Below are positions 22,561-33,765 of a DNA stretch of 64,000 bases, in pieces; the stretch's first letter is position 1, and each line of letters opens with the position of its first letter. The notes under the pieces are model-generated. The model was not told where the DNA came from. It did no database searches and was given only the letters and a program-made list of their open reading frames with translations. The position numbers and the translations under genes were made by a program. The stretch is from Leptodactylus fallax (lineage: Eukaryota > Chordata > Amphibia > Anura > Leptodactylidae), in contig CAMRHE010000063.1 in NCBI GenBank assembly GCA_947044405.1, positions 5,761,501 to 5,825,500 on the forward strand, written 5' to 3'.

Positions 22561-23108
22561 ATACTGCCCCTTTAACACACATTCAGTGACATTTGTATTC
22601 CGTTCCTTTGGGACTATTTTTTTCCACTGTAAACAAAGACATTACATCCTCCCGATAATCTTTATTTGACTTTTTAATACATAGACAGATTTGATTTGCA
22701 TAAAGACTAGTGTGACATTTACAGAGTGGCGGGCAGCATATGGCGAGAATGACATGAATTTAATCTCAGATATCACGAGACACAATAAATGATGTTCTCT
22801 CAACATATTCATCAAGTGGATCTGCAAAAAAGTGTTCACACTTTAATCAGTCTGTCTCATAAACTAGGAGGAAATAAGCGGATAATTGCACGTTGTTAGG
22901 CTACAAATCTCAGAGTAGATCTGTATCTGTTATTTAGGATTTATATAAACAATAGACCGGCATTGGCATTATCCCTTACAGATTACCCAACCTGCAATGG
23001 GCTCCGGAAAAAGTAATTAAACTTCTGTAACAGAAGCTATTAAGACTCGCAAGCAATTACACTGTCAATACATAAGTAGTAACTACAAATTTAGAAGACT
23101 TTGGTTTC
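22561..23108. other. No gene recognised
   Basis: AT-rich unique-looking sequence. The 65-codon minus-strand frame at 22642-22839 is not supported. Confidence 0.4.
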
Positions 23109-23542
23109 TTAAAGAGGATCTTTCACAACCTCCAACCTGACCTCTTTTCATCCTCTAATAGCTGCCCCTCCACTGATTCCAGCGCAGTTGGAATTTTCTC
23201 TAGTCCCCACCATTCCCGAGCAATCGGTGAAGTTAGTTTTCGTGCCTGATGTGCCATCTAGACTCCCTAATGACCAGTGGGTTGTACCAGGCAAGGAGTG
23301 TGTTACACAGACTGCCTCTGATTGGAGCCCTGAGTCACACCCCCTTACCTCCTCCGGCCTGACACCACCCACTTGATATTAGAGAGTCTAGTTGGCACAT
23401 CAGGCACCAAAACTAACAGCACTGATTGCTGAAGAACGGTGGGGGGTAGAGAAAAAAATTCCAACGCAACCAGAATCAGCGGAGGGCCGGCTGTTAAGAA
23501 AATAAACTGAAGTTGGTGGAGATGCTGAAAGGTCCTCAACTT
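23109..23542. mobile_element. Fold-back repeat element, copy 1
   Basis: It begins TTAAAGAGGATCTTTCAC. The left arm (CCTCCAACCTGACCTCTT, CCACTGATTCCAGCGCAGTT, GGAATTTTCTCTAGTCC, CGAGCAATCGG, GTTAGTTTTCGTGCC) is mirrored by the right arm (GGCACCAAAACTAACAGCAC, TGATTGCTGAAG, GGGGTAGAGAAA, AACCAGAATCAGCGGAG, AAAGGTCCTCAAC). The arms of about 170 bp flank a unique centre of about 100 bp. The same arm sequence builds the element at 25214-25547. Confidence 0.8.
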
Positions 23543-25213
23543 GTGTTGCCATGCCCTTTCCTTTGAACCCATAGTAGCCCCATTTAACACCTAATTGATC
23601 ATCTAAGAAAGTCAAGAGAAGTTCATGAGATGTGGAAATATGGATGGAGTGTCCTTACCCTCAAATCAAATAACCATGGCAGCAGAAGAAGAAAATCAGG
23701 AACTAGGTTGCTCTTTTGCTTTTTTGAACAAGTGCAAAAATTCAGGACATTTCCCCCCCCCCACACACCTAACCATCTGCAGGGTAGTATTCCTTTAAAA
23801 TGTCAAAACCTTCAAAGCTTCATCGTCCTTTCTTGAAAATGTTCTGCTGTGCATTTTCTATCCAGGGCAGTGCTGTATCTGTCACTGTTGTTGACTACTG
23901 TTAGGATGCCATGCTTGGAATACATTAAAGAGGTTTGCCAGCATCGAGCTAAACAGGCTGAATGCCAGGTCAGACAGAGTAAAGAGAACTCTTTGATCTC
24001 ATGGGCGCAGCAAATTCTTAAAATATGTATTATGTTCCTTCAGCCTGACTGTTTGCCAGGTCCCCTGAGTTATCTGCTTTATACGTGAGCCAATACCAGA
24101 TGAAAGATCCAACACTTCCAATAGGCGGCCATCTTGCCCTTTGTGAATTGCTGTATAATATGAAGTCCTACTAAACACGAGGAACGCTTTTGATATCTGT
24201 ATGGAACATGGGGTCAATCGCCCTATAAAGGGTCACATAGGGAAGTTCATTTCATAAAAGTTGGTGAAACCCAACCAAGCCAAATAGGAGGTATTAGCAG
24301 TAAAGAAACCTTAGCAAGGAATCTAGCACTCAAAACAAAAATTTTCTATCTGTAATGCCATATTTTAGATTTGTGGGTTAAGGTTTAGACGATTTGTTAA
24401 GATTTTCAGTAAATGCTATCACTCAGTGGTGCCGGACTAGAGCTCTGTGGAGTCCTCAACCCCTGGGATCAGTAAAAACAGCAACTTGGGCATTGACTGA
24501 TGCAACCCTCTGACGTGTATCTGTCATAAGATGGGTATGATTACTTGGTATGTCTATTGATAAGGGCATGCCAATAATACTGTAGATGCTATGTACCATT
24601 GGAGGGAGGGTCCCGATCAAGGGAAAGCCCCAGTGGTTCACTGAGCAGACCATGGGTCCTCCTGGGCTGGTTTTGAAGCTTATATGTAGACAATGATTGA
24701 AGTTTTTATATAGAATCTAGTAGTCAAATATATTCTACCAACAAGCCCGCCCCTTCCTGAGGAATGGGGAGCCTGATCATCCCAGACTGAAACTATCCCC
24801 ATATCTGCACACAAACATCTTCTGCTAAGCCAGGACTGTGAACCAGAGGTAACACTGTGCTAAAGACTAAGACGACACATGGGGTGCAAGCATTGAACAG
24901 AGAATTAAGTACACTTGGTGCAAAGTTTCACCCTAATGCTTCTATATTGTGTTAAGTGTTCCTGTTGCCTTGTTGTGAGGTCGAAGACTGTATACCTGTT
25001 TAGCCAAGAATCATGGCTACATGTTGAAGAGACCAAGTTTGACAAACCATTCAATTTAAGAGACTTTCTGCTGCACATATTGTCTGCAAGGAGTAGCTAA
25101 GATTATCCTGGGAGACTGCGTATGGGAGGAAAGGGAGACTCCTTCCCCACAGGTGTGCTGCTGAATATAGGATGCTATAAAAGAGCTATAATAATTGATT
25201 AAGTGTTGCATAT
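23543..25213. other. No gene recognised
   Basis: Short frames on both strands (for example 23849-24088) lack motifs. A pyrimidine-rich run of C and CA lies at 23751-23767. A TATAAAAGAGC phrase at about 25178 is an isolated TATA-like string with no supporting gene. Confidence 0.45.
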
Positions 25214-25547
25214 ACTCTTTGCATCCTTCAGTAGGTGCAGCTCCACTGATCTCAGAGCAGTTGGAATTTTTTCTCCAGTCCCCGCCATTCCTGAGCAATC
25301 ATTGCTGTTAGTTTCAACAGACTTATGCTCTCTGCTGTCAGGTGGGCAGTCCTAGACTGGAACAGAAAGACAGAGACCGCCCACCCGATAGTATAGCGCA
25401 TAATAGTGCTGAAACTAACAGCAATGATTGCTCGGGAACAGAGAGAGCTAGAGAAAAAATTCCAACTGCACCGGAATCAGTGGAGCGGCGCCTATTGAAG
25501 GATGCAAAGAGGTCAGGTTGGTGGAGATGGTAAAAGGTCCCCTTTAA
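25214..25547. mobile_element. Fold-back repeat element, copy 2
   Basis: The left arm (CTTTGCATCCTTCAGTAGG, GCAGTTGGAATTTTTTCTCC, GAGCAATCATTGCTGTTAG, GCTCTCTGCTGTCAGGTGGG) is repeated inverted on the right (CTGAAACTAACAGCAATGAT, TGCTCGGGAACAG, AAATTCCAACTGCACCGGAA, TTGAAGGATGCAAAGAGGTC). The right end continues GGTAAAAGGTCCCCTTTAAA with TTAA at 25544-25547. The left terminus lacks the matching TTAA segment. Arms are about 120 bp. Same family as 23109-23542. Confidence 0.8.
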
Positions 25548-26359
25548 AGACAATATGTGAGAATATAACATAGCTGCTTTAATCTGGTATTACAGCCAGA
25601 GAAATGGACAAAAAGGGTGAAATCAGCCCCAAAAGCAAGCGTGCTGATACTTTTCCTAGCCAGTTACCTTGCTAAAATATCATTACCTGAAGCAATGGTT
25701 TAACTAAGGATAACTTTTTTTTTTTAATGGATTGTTCCCTTAGTGCATCGATATAAAATGAATTGGCCCTGGAATCTTCACTGCCGTCTTATGTTTTATA
25801 TCTTTTATATTTTTTTACTCACATAAATAGCAGACAGGTTTATGTAGTAACACAGACTTGTGACCCGCACGGTTATTGTTGAGATGAAATTCACTGTCAG
25901 AACTTCTAAGATCAGATCAGTAACAGCCCTGACAGCGGGGACTTGTCTGCTTTTAGCTATAGGACAGGACAGGCGTAGCAGGTCCCTAATCTTAGGGGCC
26001 TCAGTCAAGGACAATAGTGAATCAGTGAGCCACCCGAATAGAAGTAATAACATATGTGTCGTATATAGAACTTTTATTCACATTTTATATTACATTACAT
26101 GGCGCCATGGTCACATTTGTAAGCTTCACATGCATTATTTGCATTGGTAATCTGTTTTTTTTTTCTCTATAAAATCGGTTGTCCATGCTTAAACGGAATC
26201 TGCTTTTTTTAATAGAAATATATACAGTCTTATCCATGGTCTAAGTCTGAAATTTCAGCTCCGATCCATTCACTTGGTGGGGCATAATAAACCGTTTTCC
26301 ATCAGCGTGTAACATTTTTCATCCATTTCCTGGCCATCTGTCCATTTATCATACATTTT
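25548..26359. other. No gene recognised
   Basis: No family motif in the 82- and 96-codon antiparallel frames around 25805-26150. Unique-looking, AT-rich. Confidence 0.4.
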
Positions 26360-26890
26360 CCATTAGAAAGTTTTATTAAGTTTTCCAAAGAAAAGGCAGA
26401 ACATCATAAATAAAAACTGTTGTCGGAGGTTGGGGGGACAACGGCAGGAGAGTCCGGGAAAGATAAGGGTAAAAACGGGTGAGGAGAAGGCATGGAAGCG
26501 CTCCTGGCGCAGCAGGGCGTAAAGCATAACATATATATCAATACAATAGAACAGTATAACTATTACAGAGCATATAGAAGGAAGGAGAGAACATTAAGAT
26601 GAGGAAGAGGTCCTAGGAGCAGTAATATAAAAAGGTGGTCTGAAAAGAGGTGGGGGGGGGGGGGTAATAGGAGACATTCCAAAGTTGCCATACTTTCGGC
26701 ACTGTCATCTGGTCTAAGAGCCACAACCAGGTCTTCAATCCCCCTAATGTGCAGGATTTCCTGGAGCCAGTCTGGCATGGATGGGGGAGTATTAGTCTTC
26801 CATCGGCGGGGATGACCAACCTGGCCACTATCAACACAAAACCGAAAATAGTTTGCAAATAGGTTTCTGAATCTATCATACATTTTTGAC
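26360..26890 (-). pseudogene. 5'-truncated L1/Tx1-type LINE fragment (ORF2 tail and 3' UTR)
   Basis: Read on the minus strand, 26890 to about 26640 gives remnants of the ORF2 C-terminal pattern: FVLIVARLVIPAD, then a tryptophan-lysine region, PPSMPDWLQEILHIRGIEDL and a terminal VWQLWNV motif. The frame changes at least once, and a G run at 26652-26663 lies in it. Known L1-clade ORF2 proteins end with a similar AR-I-A..WK..PP....W..........E and WxxW pattern. Downstream, about 26640-26370 is an AT-rich 3' UTR with ACTTAATAAAACTTTC close to the end. No target duplication or poly(A) was found. It is a different family from the LINE at 46.2 kb, whose 3' end differs. Confidence 0.6.
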
Positions 26891-27649
26891 TGTTTTTTAA
26901 AAAAAATAAAAAATAACGGATGGACTTCATTGGTCTACTTTGTAAAATGGATAAATTAGTCAAAGGAAAAAAAAAAAATTAAAAGACGTTTTTCATGGTT
27001 CATGTGTACATACCCATAGACTTCCACTATTATCAAAACATGTGACGGACATTAACCATTTCCAGACTGACCCATTGACTAAATACGTCTGGGCAGTTTA
27101 CTCTTGATCCGGCAAGGCTGTACCCATACAATGTCCTTGCAGTGTTAAGCAGCTGCACGTAACTGTGCAGCTGCAGAAGCGGGGACTAACTATAGTTGTA
27201 GCTCCTACAGAGAAGACAGGGACCATTTATTACCATCCCTGCCGTCTTGATCACCATGTACACAGCGCTCAATGAGCCATGTTGTGGCGCAACTCTGACC
27301 ACGCAGTCACATGACCACTGGGGCCGGGAACTGTATGAGCTGCTGGGTCCTAGAGGATCAGCTCTGAAATAAGAGCTAGGAGGCTGGATTCCTCCTGTAA
27401 CTGGGGATAATGATGTACAGTATCTGCCCCAGTTACAGGAGAAATCAGCAAAAAAAAAAAAAGTTATTGGCCCCTCAAAAGAAGATCTATTGGGACTTTA
27501 TGGGGGAAAAATATATTAAAAAAAAAAAAAAAAAAAAAAGTTCTAGCCCCACACCAGGTGACACAACAATAACTGTCACCTGTGTAAAAATTACCATAAC
27601 AGAGTGTAAAAACTAAGTAATTTTTTTGGTAGCAATTGTTTTTTTTTTT
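26891..27649. repeat. Dispersed frog-type repeat with small hairpin at 27391-27441
   Basis: CTCCTGTAACTGGG (about 27391) and CCCAGTTACAGGAG (about 27428) are perfect 14-bp inverted copies around a 23-bp loop. Upstream, GACTGACCCATTGACTAAAT, GCAGCTGCACGTAACTGTGC and GTTGTAGCTCCTACAGAG have the style of a dispersed repeat. A-runs at 27450 and 27518. No coding. Confidence 0.5.
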
Positions 27650-27880
27650 TTTACTAATGCAAACATGAAAAATGTGAAAAACAGATACCTTCTTTTTTGT
27701 TTACAATTTCTGGGACATTAAATATTAAAAATAAAAAAAACATGGAATAACCCAAAAGAAAAAAAAATGCTGTAATAGCTCTCAAAATCATATGTATAAA
27801 AAAAAAACAACCCAAAAATGTGTCTGGTCCTGAACCAGGGAAAATGACCATAGAGTGGAAAATCTATAATTTTTTTTTTT
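27650..27880. repeat. Single copy of the arm sequence of the 27978-28455 palindrome
   Basis: TTTTGTTTACAATTTCTGGG, ACATGGAATAACCCAAAAG, CAAAATCATATGTATAAAAA and ACCAGGGAAAATGACCATAG parallel, in the same orientation, the right arm of the neighbouring palindrome. This makes it a third copy of the unit. Confidence 0.7.
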
Positions 27881-27910
27881 TGTAGCACTTTGTATAAAAA
27901 AAAAAAACAA

Positions 27911-27913
<3 letters not shown>

Positions 27914-27946
<33 letters not shown>
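27914..27946. repeat. (CA)n microsatellite
   Basis: About 16.5 uninterrupted AC repeats, preceded by an A-rich run. Confidence 0.97.
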
Positions 27947-27951
<5 letters not shown>

Positions 27952-27977
27952 TCCACTCCTATTACAGTAATTTTTGT

Positions 27978-28455
27978 TTAACCAGTTCAGTCAGAACTGG
28001 GTCATTTTCAGGTTTTCTTGTACATATGATTTTATAATTTTGAGGCTCATAACTTTTTTTTTTTGCCTTTGGGTTGCGCAAATATTTTTGTCCTTTTTTT
28101 GGTGATTAAAAGGGGTTTTATTTTTATCTTTATTTTTCCCATGTTTTTTTCTTTAATTTAATAACTCAAAAAATATAAACAAAGAAATAAGGTAAACGGG
28201 ATTTTTTTTTTTTTTTTTTTAATCAAAGAGACACGTTTACTTTTTGTTTATATTTTTTGGGATATTAAATTAAAGAAAAACATGGAAAAATAAGATAAAA
28301 ATAAAACCCCTTTTAATCACAAAAAGACAAAACAAAAATTAAACAACCCAAAAGGGAAAAATTTTTTTAAAAAGTTATAGTCCTTAAAATCATATGTACA
28401 AGAAAACCTGAAAATGGACCAGGGAAAATGACCCAGTTCTAACTGAACTGGTTAA
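27978..28455. repeat. Long palindrome (~230-bp arms)
   Basis: TTAACCAGTTCAGTCAGAAC at 27978 is answered by GTTCTAACTGAACTGGTTAA ending at 28455. Inside, TTTTCTTGTACATATGATTT matches AAATCATATGTACAAGAAAA. Further in, GATTAAAAGGGGTTTTATTT matches AAATAAAACCCCTTTTAATC with a one-base slip. The centre is the T run near 28201-28222. The arms are A/T-rich and contain TTAA at both ends. No coding. Confidence 0.85.
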
Positions 28456-29629
28456 AAAAATATAAATAACTAGTGGGAAAACTATTTATTTATTTATTTT
28501 TTTTACATCTATGTAGATAAGTGTCACACATCTCCACCCCAATGAAGATATATTATAAAACAATATGGCGTTAAATAGTGGACGTTCCCTTTAAGTTTTA
28601 ATTATTTCCACAGTTAATATTTTTGCACGTGTCATTTCATGTGATTTCCTATCGAGCTTTCTAAATAGGAGAACGGGTGAGATAATGTGTTATCCTCCGG
28701 TGGCCGGCTACACTATACATAGAAACAAATGCTTGTTTTTTTTTGCTCCGCGGTTCTCTGCTGTTTTATATGCTATCCATAACCGATGATTGACAGTTCT
28801 CTAGGACATTGCCCATTAATCTCCAGAATAAACATGAGGCTTTCCAATGTCTCAGTGCTTAACTTAAGAACAATGTCCCTGAACATCGGCACAATAAGTT
28901 TTGTATGGATAACAGCGCTTTCCATAATATCGGACTGTCAAATGTGTCCAGTTGTCAAACCGAGCAATTCTGTCTTTTCTATGGCGTATCATACGGTGAT
29001 AAATCCTTGGGTAATGCAGATGCGTAGCCGCATGCTAATAGAGTCCCACATCTATGATCCTTCTTAGTAGTTTTGTGTCTTTATAAATATTTTTTAAAGT
29101 TTTTTATTTTTTTTTGTGCAAAACATTGCAGTAAGATTCGCAATCACAACGTGGCCCCTTTTATCTAAAGGGCCCTTTATGGTAATACTAAGAGGCGGCG
29201 GCCTCTATTCTGTAAAACTACAACTCCCAGGATACTTGGACATCCCATGGCCATGCTCTGGTAAGGCACACGTTGGGGGATCATGGTGGCATCAAATATG
29301 AAGGCTAAGTGGTAGTTCCAGGAGTCGCTTTTGGACCAGGGTCTGTAAGTTGGAAGCAACAACTCTTGATCCGTGATCCATAATGGAAGATCTGATTCAG
29401 TTTTGGGCAGTTTGGCCCAAAGATTGGTTTCGGGTCAGATAAGTGAAAGTATCATGACGTTGTCGCACCCCATGTGACCACTGATGCCCAATCACAGAGG
29501 TAAAACAAAGAGGAAGAGACAATAAGACAATATATTAGAGTCTCCTCACCCTATACCACATACCCCTGAATTAAGGCAGCCTGTATAAGTCACCGCCAGA
29601 AAATAGGCATGTGCCTGGTTATAGCTCTT
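28456..29629. other. No gene recognised; unique-looking block 28600-29070
   Basis: A 93-codon plus-strand frame (28786-29067) has no recognisable motif. The block 28600-29070 carries no visible repeat and could be conserved non-coding sequence, which cannot be judged from one sequence. 29400-29520 has scraps of dispersed repeat (CCCATGTGACCACTGATGCC). Confidence 0.4.
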
Positions 29630-30400
29630 TTAACCCCTTAAGGCCACAGGGTCGTTTGTACGATAATGCTCGGCGATTTTTTCCATATTTTCCTTCCTCG
29701 TCTTCCAAAACTTATTTTTCTGTCGACATAGCTATGTGAGGGCTTATTCTTTGCGTGACGAGTTGTACTTTCATTGGCACCATTTTGGGGTAAATATAAT
29801 AATAGTTTTGATTAGCTTTTATTAATGTATTTGGGTTTTTCTATCATCATTTTTTTGCATTTTGATTTACAGCTTTCACTTTATTAGAAATGCCATAGCA
29901 GCTTTGTCCAGCGGGTCATTACGATTACGGCGATACCAGATTTATATCGGTTTTATTATGTTTTACCGTTTTTACAAATAAAACATCACTTTTTGAAAAT
30001 GAGTGATTTTCCTGGGGTCCCCGTATTCTGAGGCCTATAACTTTTTTACTGTATTGTTGATGGAGATATGTAAGGACTCATTATTTGCAGGGCAAGTTGT
30101 ACTTTTTATTGGTACCAATGTTTGGTGTGCATGACTTTTTTGATCACTTTTTATTGCTATTTTTGGGGAAAGTGAGGTGACCAAAATGCATTATTTTGCA
30201 CATTATCACCTTACGGGATAATAAGGTTATTTTTGGATAGTGGGGGCTTCTACGCATATGGGGATACCTAACATTCAAATTTATTTTGTTGTTTACGTCA
30301 AGTTTTTTTAAAATCTAAAATTGTTTTTTTTAATTTGTATGTTTATTTTTATTCTTTATCGCTAACTTTTTAATTTTTTTTCACACCTTTTTCCCTGTCT
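29630..30400. repeat. Dispersed anuran-type repeat with internal duplication
   Basis: It begins AACCCCTTAAGGCCACAGGG. The phrase TCTGTCGACATAGCTATG (about 29720) is followed by GAGGGCTTATTC and ACGAGTTGTACTTTCATTGG. A diverged copy of the latter part (AAGGACTCATTATTTGCAGG, GCAAGTTGTACTTTTTATTG) follows about 320 bp later. Another fragment with the same start lies at 56398-56517. I know this sequence type as an abundant frog repeat. Confidence 0.65.
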
Positions 30401-31269
30401 CATAAGGGGACATGAACCTGGGATCTCAGATCCACAGTGCATTTACATTAATTTCACACTCCCTTTAAGACTCAAGTCCATTCATGGTATAGACCAGACT
30501 GATGTCATCCGAATGGGGGTTCTTGCAATTTCACCATATAAATAGCTCAGGGGGCTAAAAAAAAAAAAAAAAAAAAAAAAAAAATAGATTATCCAGATTT
30601 CACCCTAAACATCCAGTTAAGGTTCCAATTGTAATGGGAAAATACATTGGGAAACTTAAAGGCATACACATTGTGCAGAATCACAGCACTCTCCGGCCTG
30701 AACGGATGTTTTTGATGAAATTATTCTCAGCTATTCACAGAGTCCCAAGATAGTTGTCTCTTCTCCGCCAGAACCGGAGACTTCACACTCTCAGCAGTGT
30801 CTCCTGCAAAATGATGAAAGTTTGGTCTTGAAAAAAAACTTTCCCTATTAAAAATACATGCATGAATGCTTGTAAACCGTATGCAAATTTTATGATACAT
30901 GCTACAAATTCTGCTGATGTGTGTTGCCATGGCAATGTTATTTTGGTGGTGTCCAAAGAGAGTCTGCCTTTGCCAAATGTGTAACCCAGACATGAATCCG
31001 TGAGAATAAAGACACAAGAACACATGAAAAGGATGTTTAGTTGACTAAAGGGGGTCTTGGAGCACCCGGTAGCACCCAGATGTTGGTAGATGACCTGGCA
31101 CCAACTAAAATAAATGGTCATCTATGGACAAGCACCCTGTGATCTTTCAATGCCAAGATTTGTGCTGGCATGACTGTTGGGTTGACAGAGTAAAGGTTCT
31201 GGGCTAGAGGATTTCCATATGGGCACAATTTCAATTGGAGGCTCTATCAATGCCTTAAGGGGAGACCCA
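30401..31269. other. No gene recognised
   Basis: Contains an A run of 27 bases at about 30558-30584. Overlapping minus-strand frames of 98 and 112 codons (30727-31121) lack motifs and shadow each other. Confidence 0.45.
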
Positions 31270-31640
31270 CAGATTAATGTCACCAGAACCAGCATATCAC
31301 CCCAGCCCTGCAGATAGATAGGTCAGGGTCACCCATTTTTCCCTTCTGAATCGCTGTCTCCATTGCTGATTTTGTCAGTATGCAAATGAGTTCTTTGGAG
31401 CAATGAGGGTGGTGCAGCTTACCTCTTTAAGGCCATGCCATATTGACAAAAACAGTCATATCTCGACAACAGAGATACCGATTCACAAGAGGAAAACACT
31501 GATTCAGGGGACCCTAACCTATCTGCAGGGCTGGGGTGATATGCTGGTTTTGGTGATCCTAACCTATATCTGCTGGACTGGGGTGATATGCTGGTTCTGG
31601 TGACACTAACCTATCTGCAGGATATGCTGGGGTATGGTGA
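31270..31640. repeat. Inverted and tandem repeat around ACCTATCTGCAGGGCTGGGG
   Basis: On the right a unit of about 50-60 bp (CCTAACCTATCTGCAGG, GGTGATATGCTGGTTTTGGT) is repeated two to three times (31505-31635). On the left, 31277-31330 carries its inverted copy (GTCACCAGAACCAGCATATC, ACCCCAGCCCTGCAGATAGA). The whole folds back on itself across a roughly 170-bp centre. Confidence 0.7.
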
Positions 31641-33239
31641 CACTCCCTTGCCTTGGCCTAAAGACAACATGAATGATCACAGTTATTCCCTAACCTGTGT
31701 GTGCCCACCTTCACACAAGAATGGCCCTTTCAATTATTTGAACCTCCAAAAATAAAGTATGTAATAAGATTATTATAAGTATACCATGATGAATCGACTC
31801 ATAATGGGGTTTGTTCGGTCTTGGTGTTGGTCATTTTTATTCTAAACATAGTGCTACATGCGATGCTATCATTCCTGAGTAATAAAAAGTGATCTACAAC
31901 TAAGGATAGGTGATAAACGTATGAATGCTGTGGGCTTGACTGCTGGGATCCCCTAGTGATACCAAAAATGGGAGTTTATGAGCGGTAGTGAGCATGTTGG
32001 TCCTCCACTTCATTGACTTCAATTGGACGGATGTAGCCTAAATCAGTCCCATAGAAGGGAATGGGGCGTTACACCAACATATCCACTACCATTTGGAGTT
32101 TTGTCGTTGAGACCATTGTTTGGATCAGAGTTCGCATCTTGACACTGCAAGGGAGCCCTAGAGAAGTGAGGGAAGGTAAATATCAGTGTTAACTATGTTA
32201 CCACAACTCCCCTGGGTCACAGCTTATTATAGTCGGGGGTCTGTCTAAAGAGACCGTTGTGTATAATAGGGGTTTATGGGTGGCAAACTCCAAAAATATT
32301 GGATTCGACCAAACTGAAGATTTTGGAAAATTAGTAACTAACGTGACTTATCTCTAATACGGTTACTATCCAGCCTAGATTTCCATCAGCACATAGAGCT
32401 TTCGTCTGTCCTGAAATTCCCTGCTCTCTAGGAGATGACTCTGCACACTCTGTCTCAGTCTATACAGCAAAGCTGACAAATGAGCTGCAGGAAACTGGAA
32501 ATGCCAGCCTATGGTGTAAAAAATTTTTTTACATGCTTATAATAGAAAACCCGCACTTGTAATGGATGAGAAACTTACCAACAGTGACCTTTTATTATTG
32601 CACTTGTGGATTTTCTATAGCTGCTCTTGCTCTGCCTGCTCTATAGTATATTCTATTGTATATGTGAAGAATAAAAGGACACCATCTATTTATTTGCTGG
32701 TTTAATGAAGTATCCGCCGCTGCGTGCACAAAGCATCTTTCTCACAGACGTATCTTTTACCAGGCGGCTAAATACCCTGCTCATCTCATTCATAAAAAAT
32801 GGCAAACACGGCTCCCTGAAGCTGAAGAAATGTGTTTGCATGATATTAATGGCGTCTTACCTTTTACTGTATTGGAGAATACATAATCCAGTCCATTGCC
32901 TGGAATGAATACGGAGGTGAGAGAATTGTTATGCACAAGAACACATTTAGCTTTAAAGGGTTCAGTGATCGCCGCGGTCGTAGGCATCCTGCACGCCTCC
33001 AGCTTCATTGCACACTTCCAAAAGTTATTTGCATTAATAAAACAGCAAATATATGGTTCACTTTCATGAAATCTCCCCTGTATAAATATTTCAGATGCAG
33101 AGAGGAAGGAAGGAACGGAAAAAGCTTTTTTATATATATGGAGCATAACAAGAAGGAAACTTATAAAACTATTAAAGGGGGTTTCCAACAGTTTAAAAAA
33201 AAAAAAAAAAAAAAAAAGGGTACCTAAAAAGAATACATG
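31641..33239. other. No gene; unique block 32690-33150 worth a conservation check
   Basis: 31895-32100 is a weak relative of the dispersed repeat at 10380, and 32280-32355 holds the GGATTCGACCAAACTGAA repeat motif. From 32690 to 33150 the sequence is free of visible repeats. Opposed open frames of 67-132 codons there have no recognisable domain. A 22-base A run lies at 33196-33217, following TTAAAGGGGGTTTCC. Confidence 0.45.
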
Positions 33240-33765
33240 CTCCCAATGCCCTCTATTGCAGACCTACCTGAGCAGTCCCACCCAATCAAGGGATGATGCT
33301 ATGTTGATGGATTAACCCCCCCCCCCCATTGCAGGTTTACCTGTAGGGTCCCTGGGGCTTCCTGTCCAAACCAACCAGAAGTGATGATGTCACGTTGATG
33401 GCTCTATAAACATCTCACCTTTCCAAACATCCCCCCATAGTAGATTAGCCTGTAGAGCCCCCCAGGTGTCTTGTCCCTCCCAACCAGAAGAGATGACGTC
33501 ACGTTGATGGCTTAATAAGCATCTCACCTTTCTAAACATCCCCCCATTGCAGATTAGCCTGTAGAGCCCCCCCAAACTTCCATTCCCAACCAGAAGAGAT
33601 GATGTAACGTTGATGGCTCAATAAACATCTCACCTTTCCAAACAATACCTCCCCACCCTTTCCAGACCTGCCTGTATGGTCCCCAAGACTTTTGGTCCCA
33701 CCCATCTGGAAGTGATGATGTCATGTTGATGGCTCCCATGACCACTCACCAATCACTAGCTTCTA
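33240..33765. repeat. Degenerate tandem repeat, ~91-116-bp unit, five copies
   Basis: The phrase GATGTCACGTTGATGGCT and variants recurs at about 33300, 33391, 33500, 33606 and 33722. Each unit also carries a CCAACCAGAAG-type phrase and CATCTCACCTTTCCAAACAT. One unit contains a perfect TGACGTCA palindrome (33494-33501). Minus-strand frames of about 60 codons follow from the repetition. Confidence 0.85.

Noticed and set aside
25170..25190. TATAAAAGAGC as a promoter
   Set aside because: An isolated TATA-like string with no downstream gene or initiator evidence.
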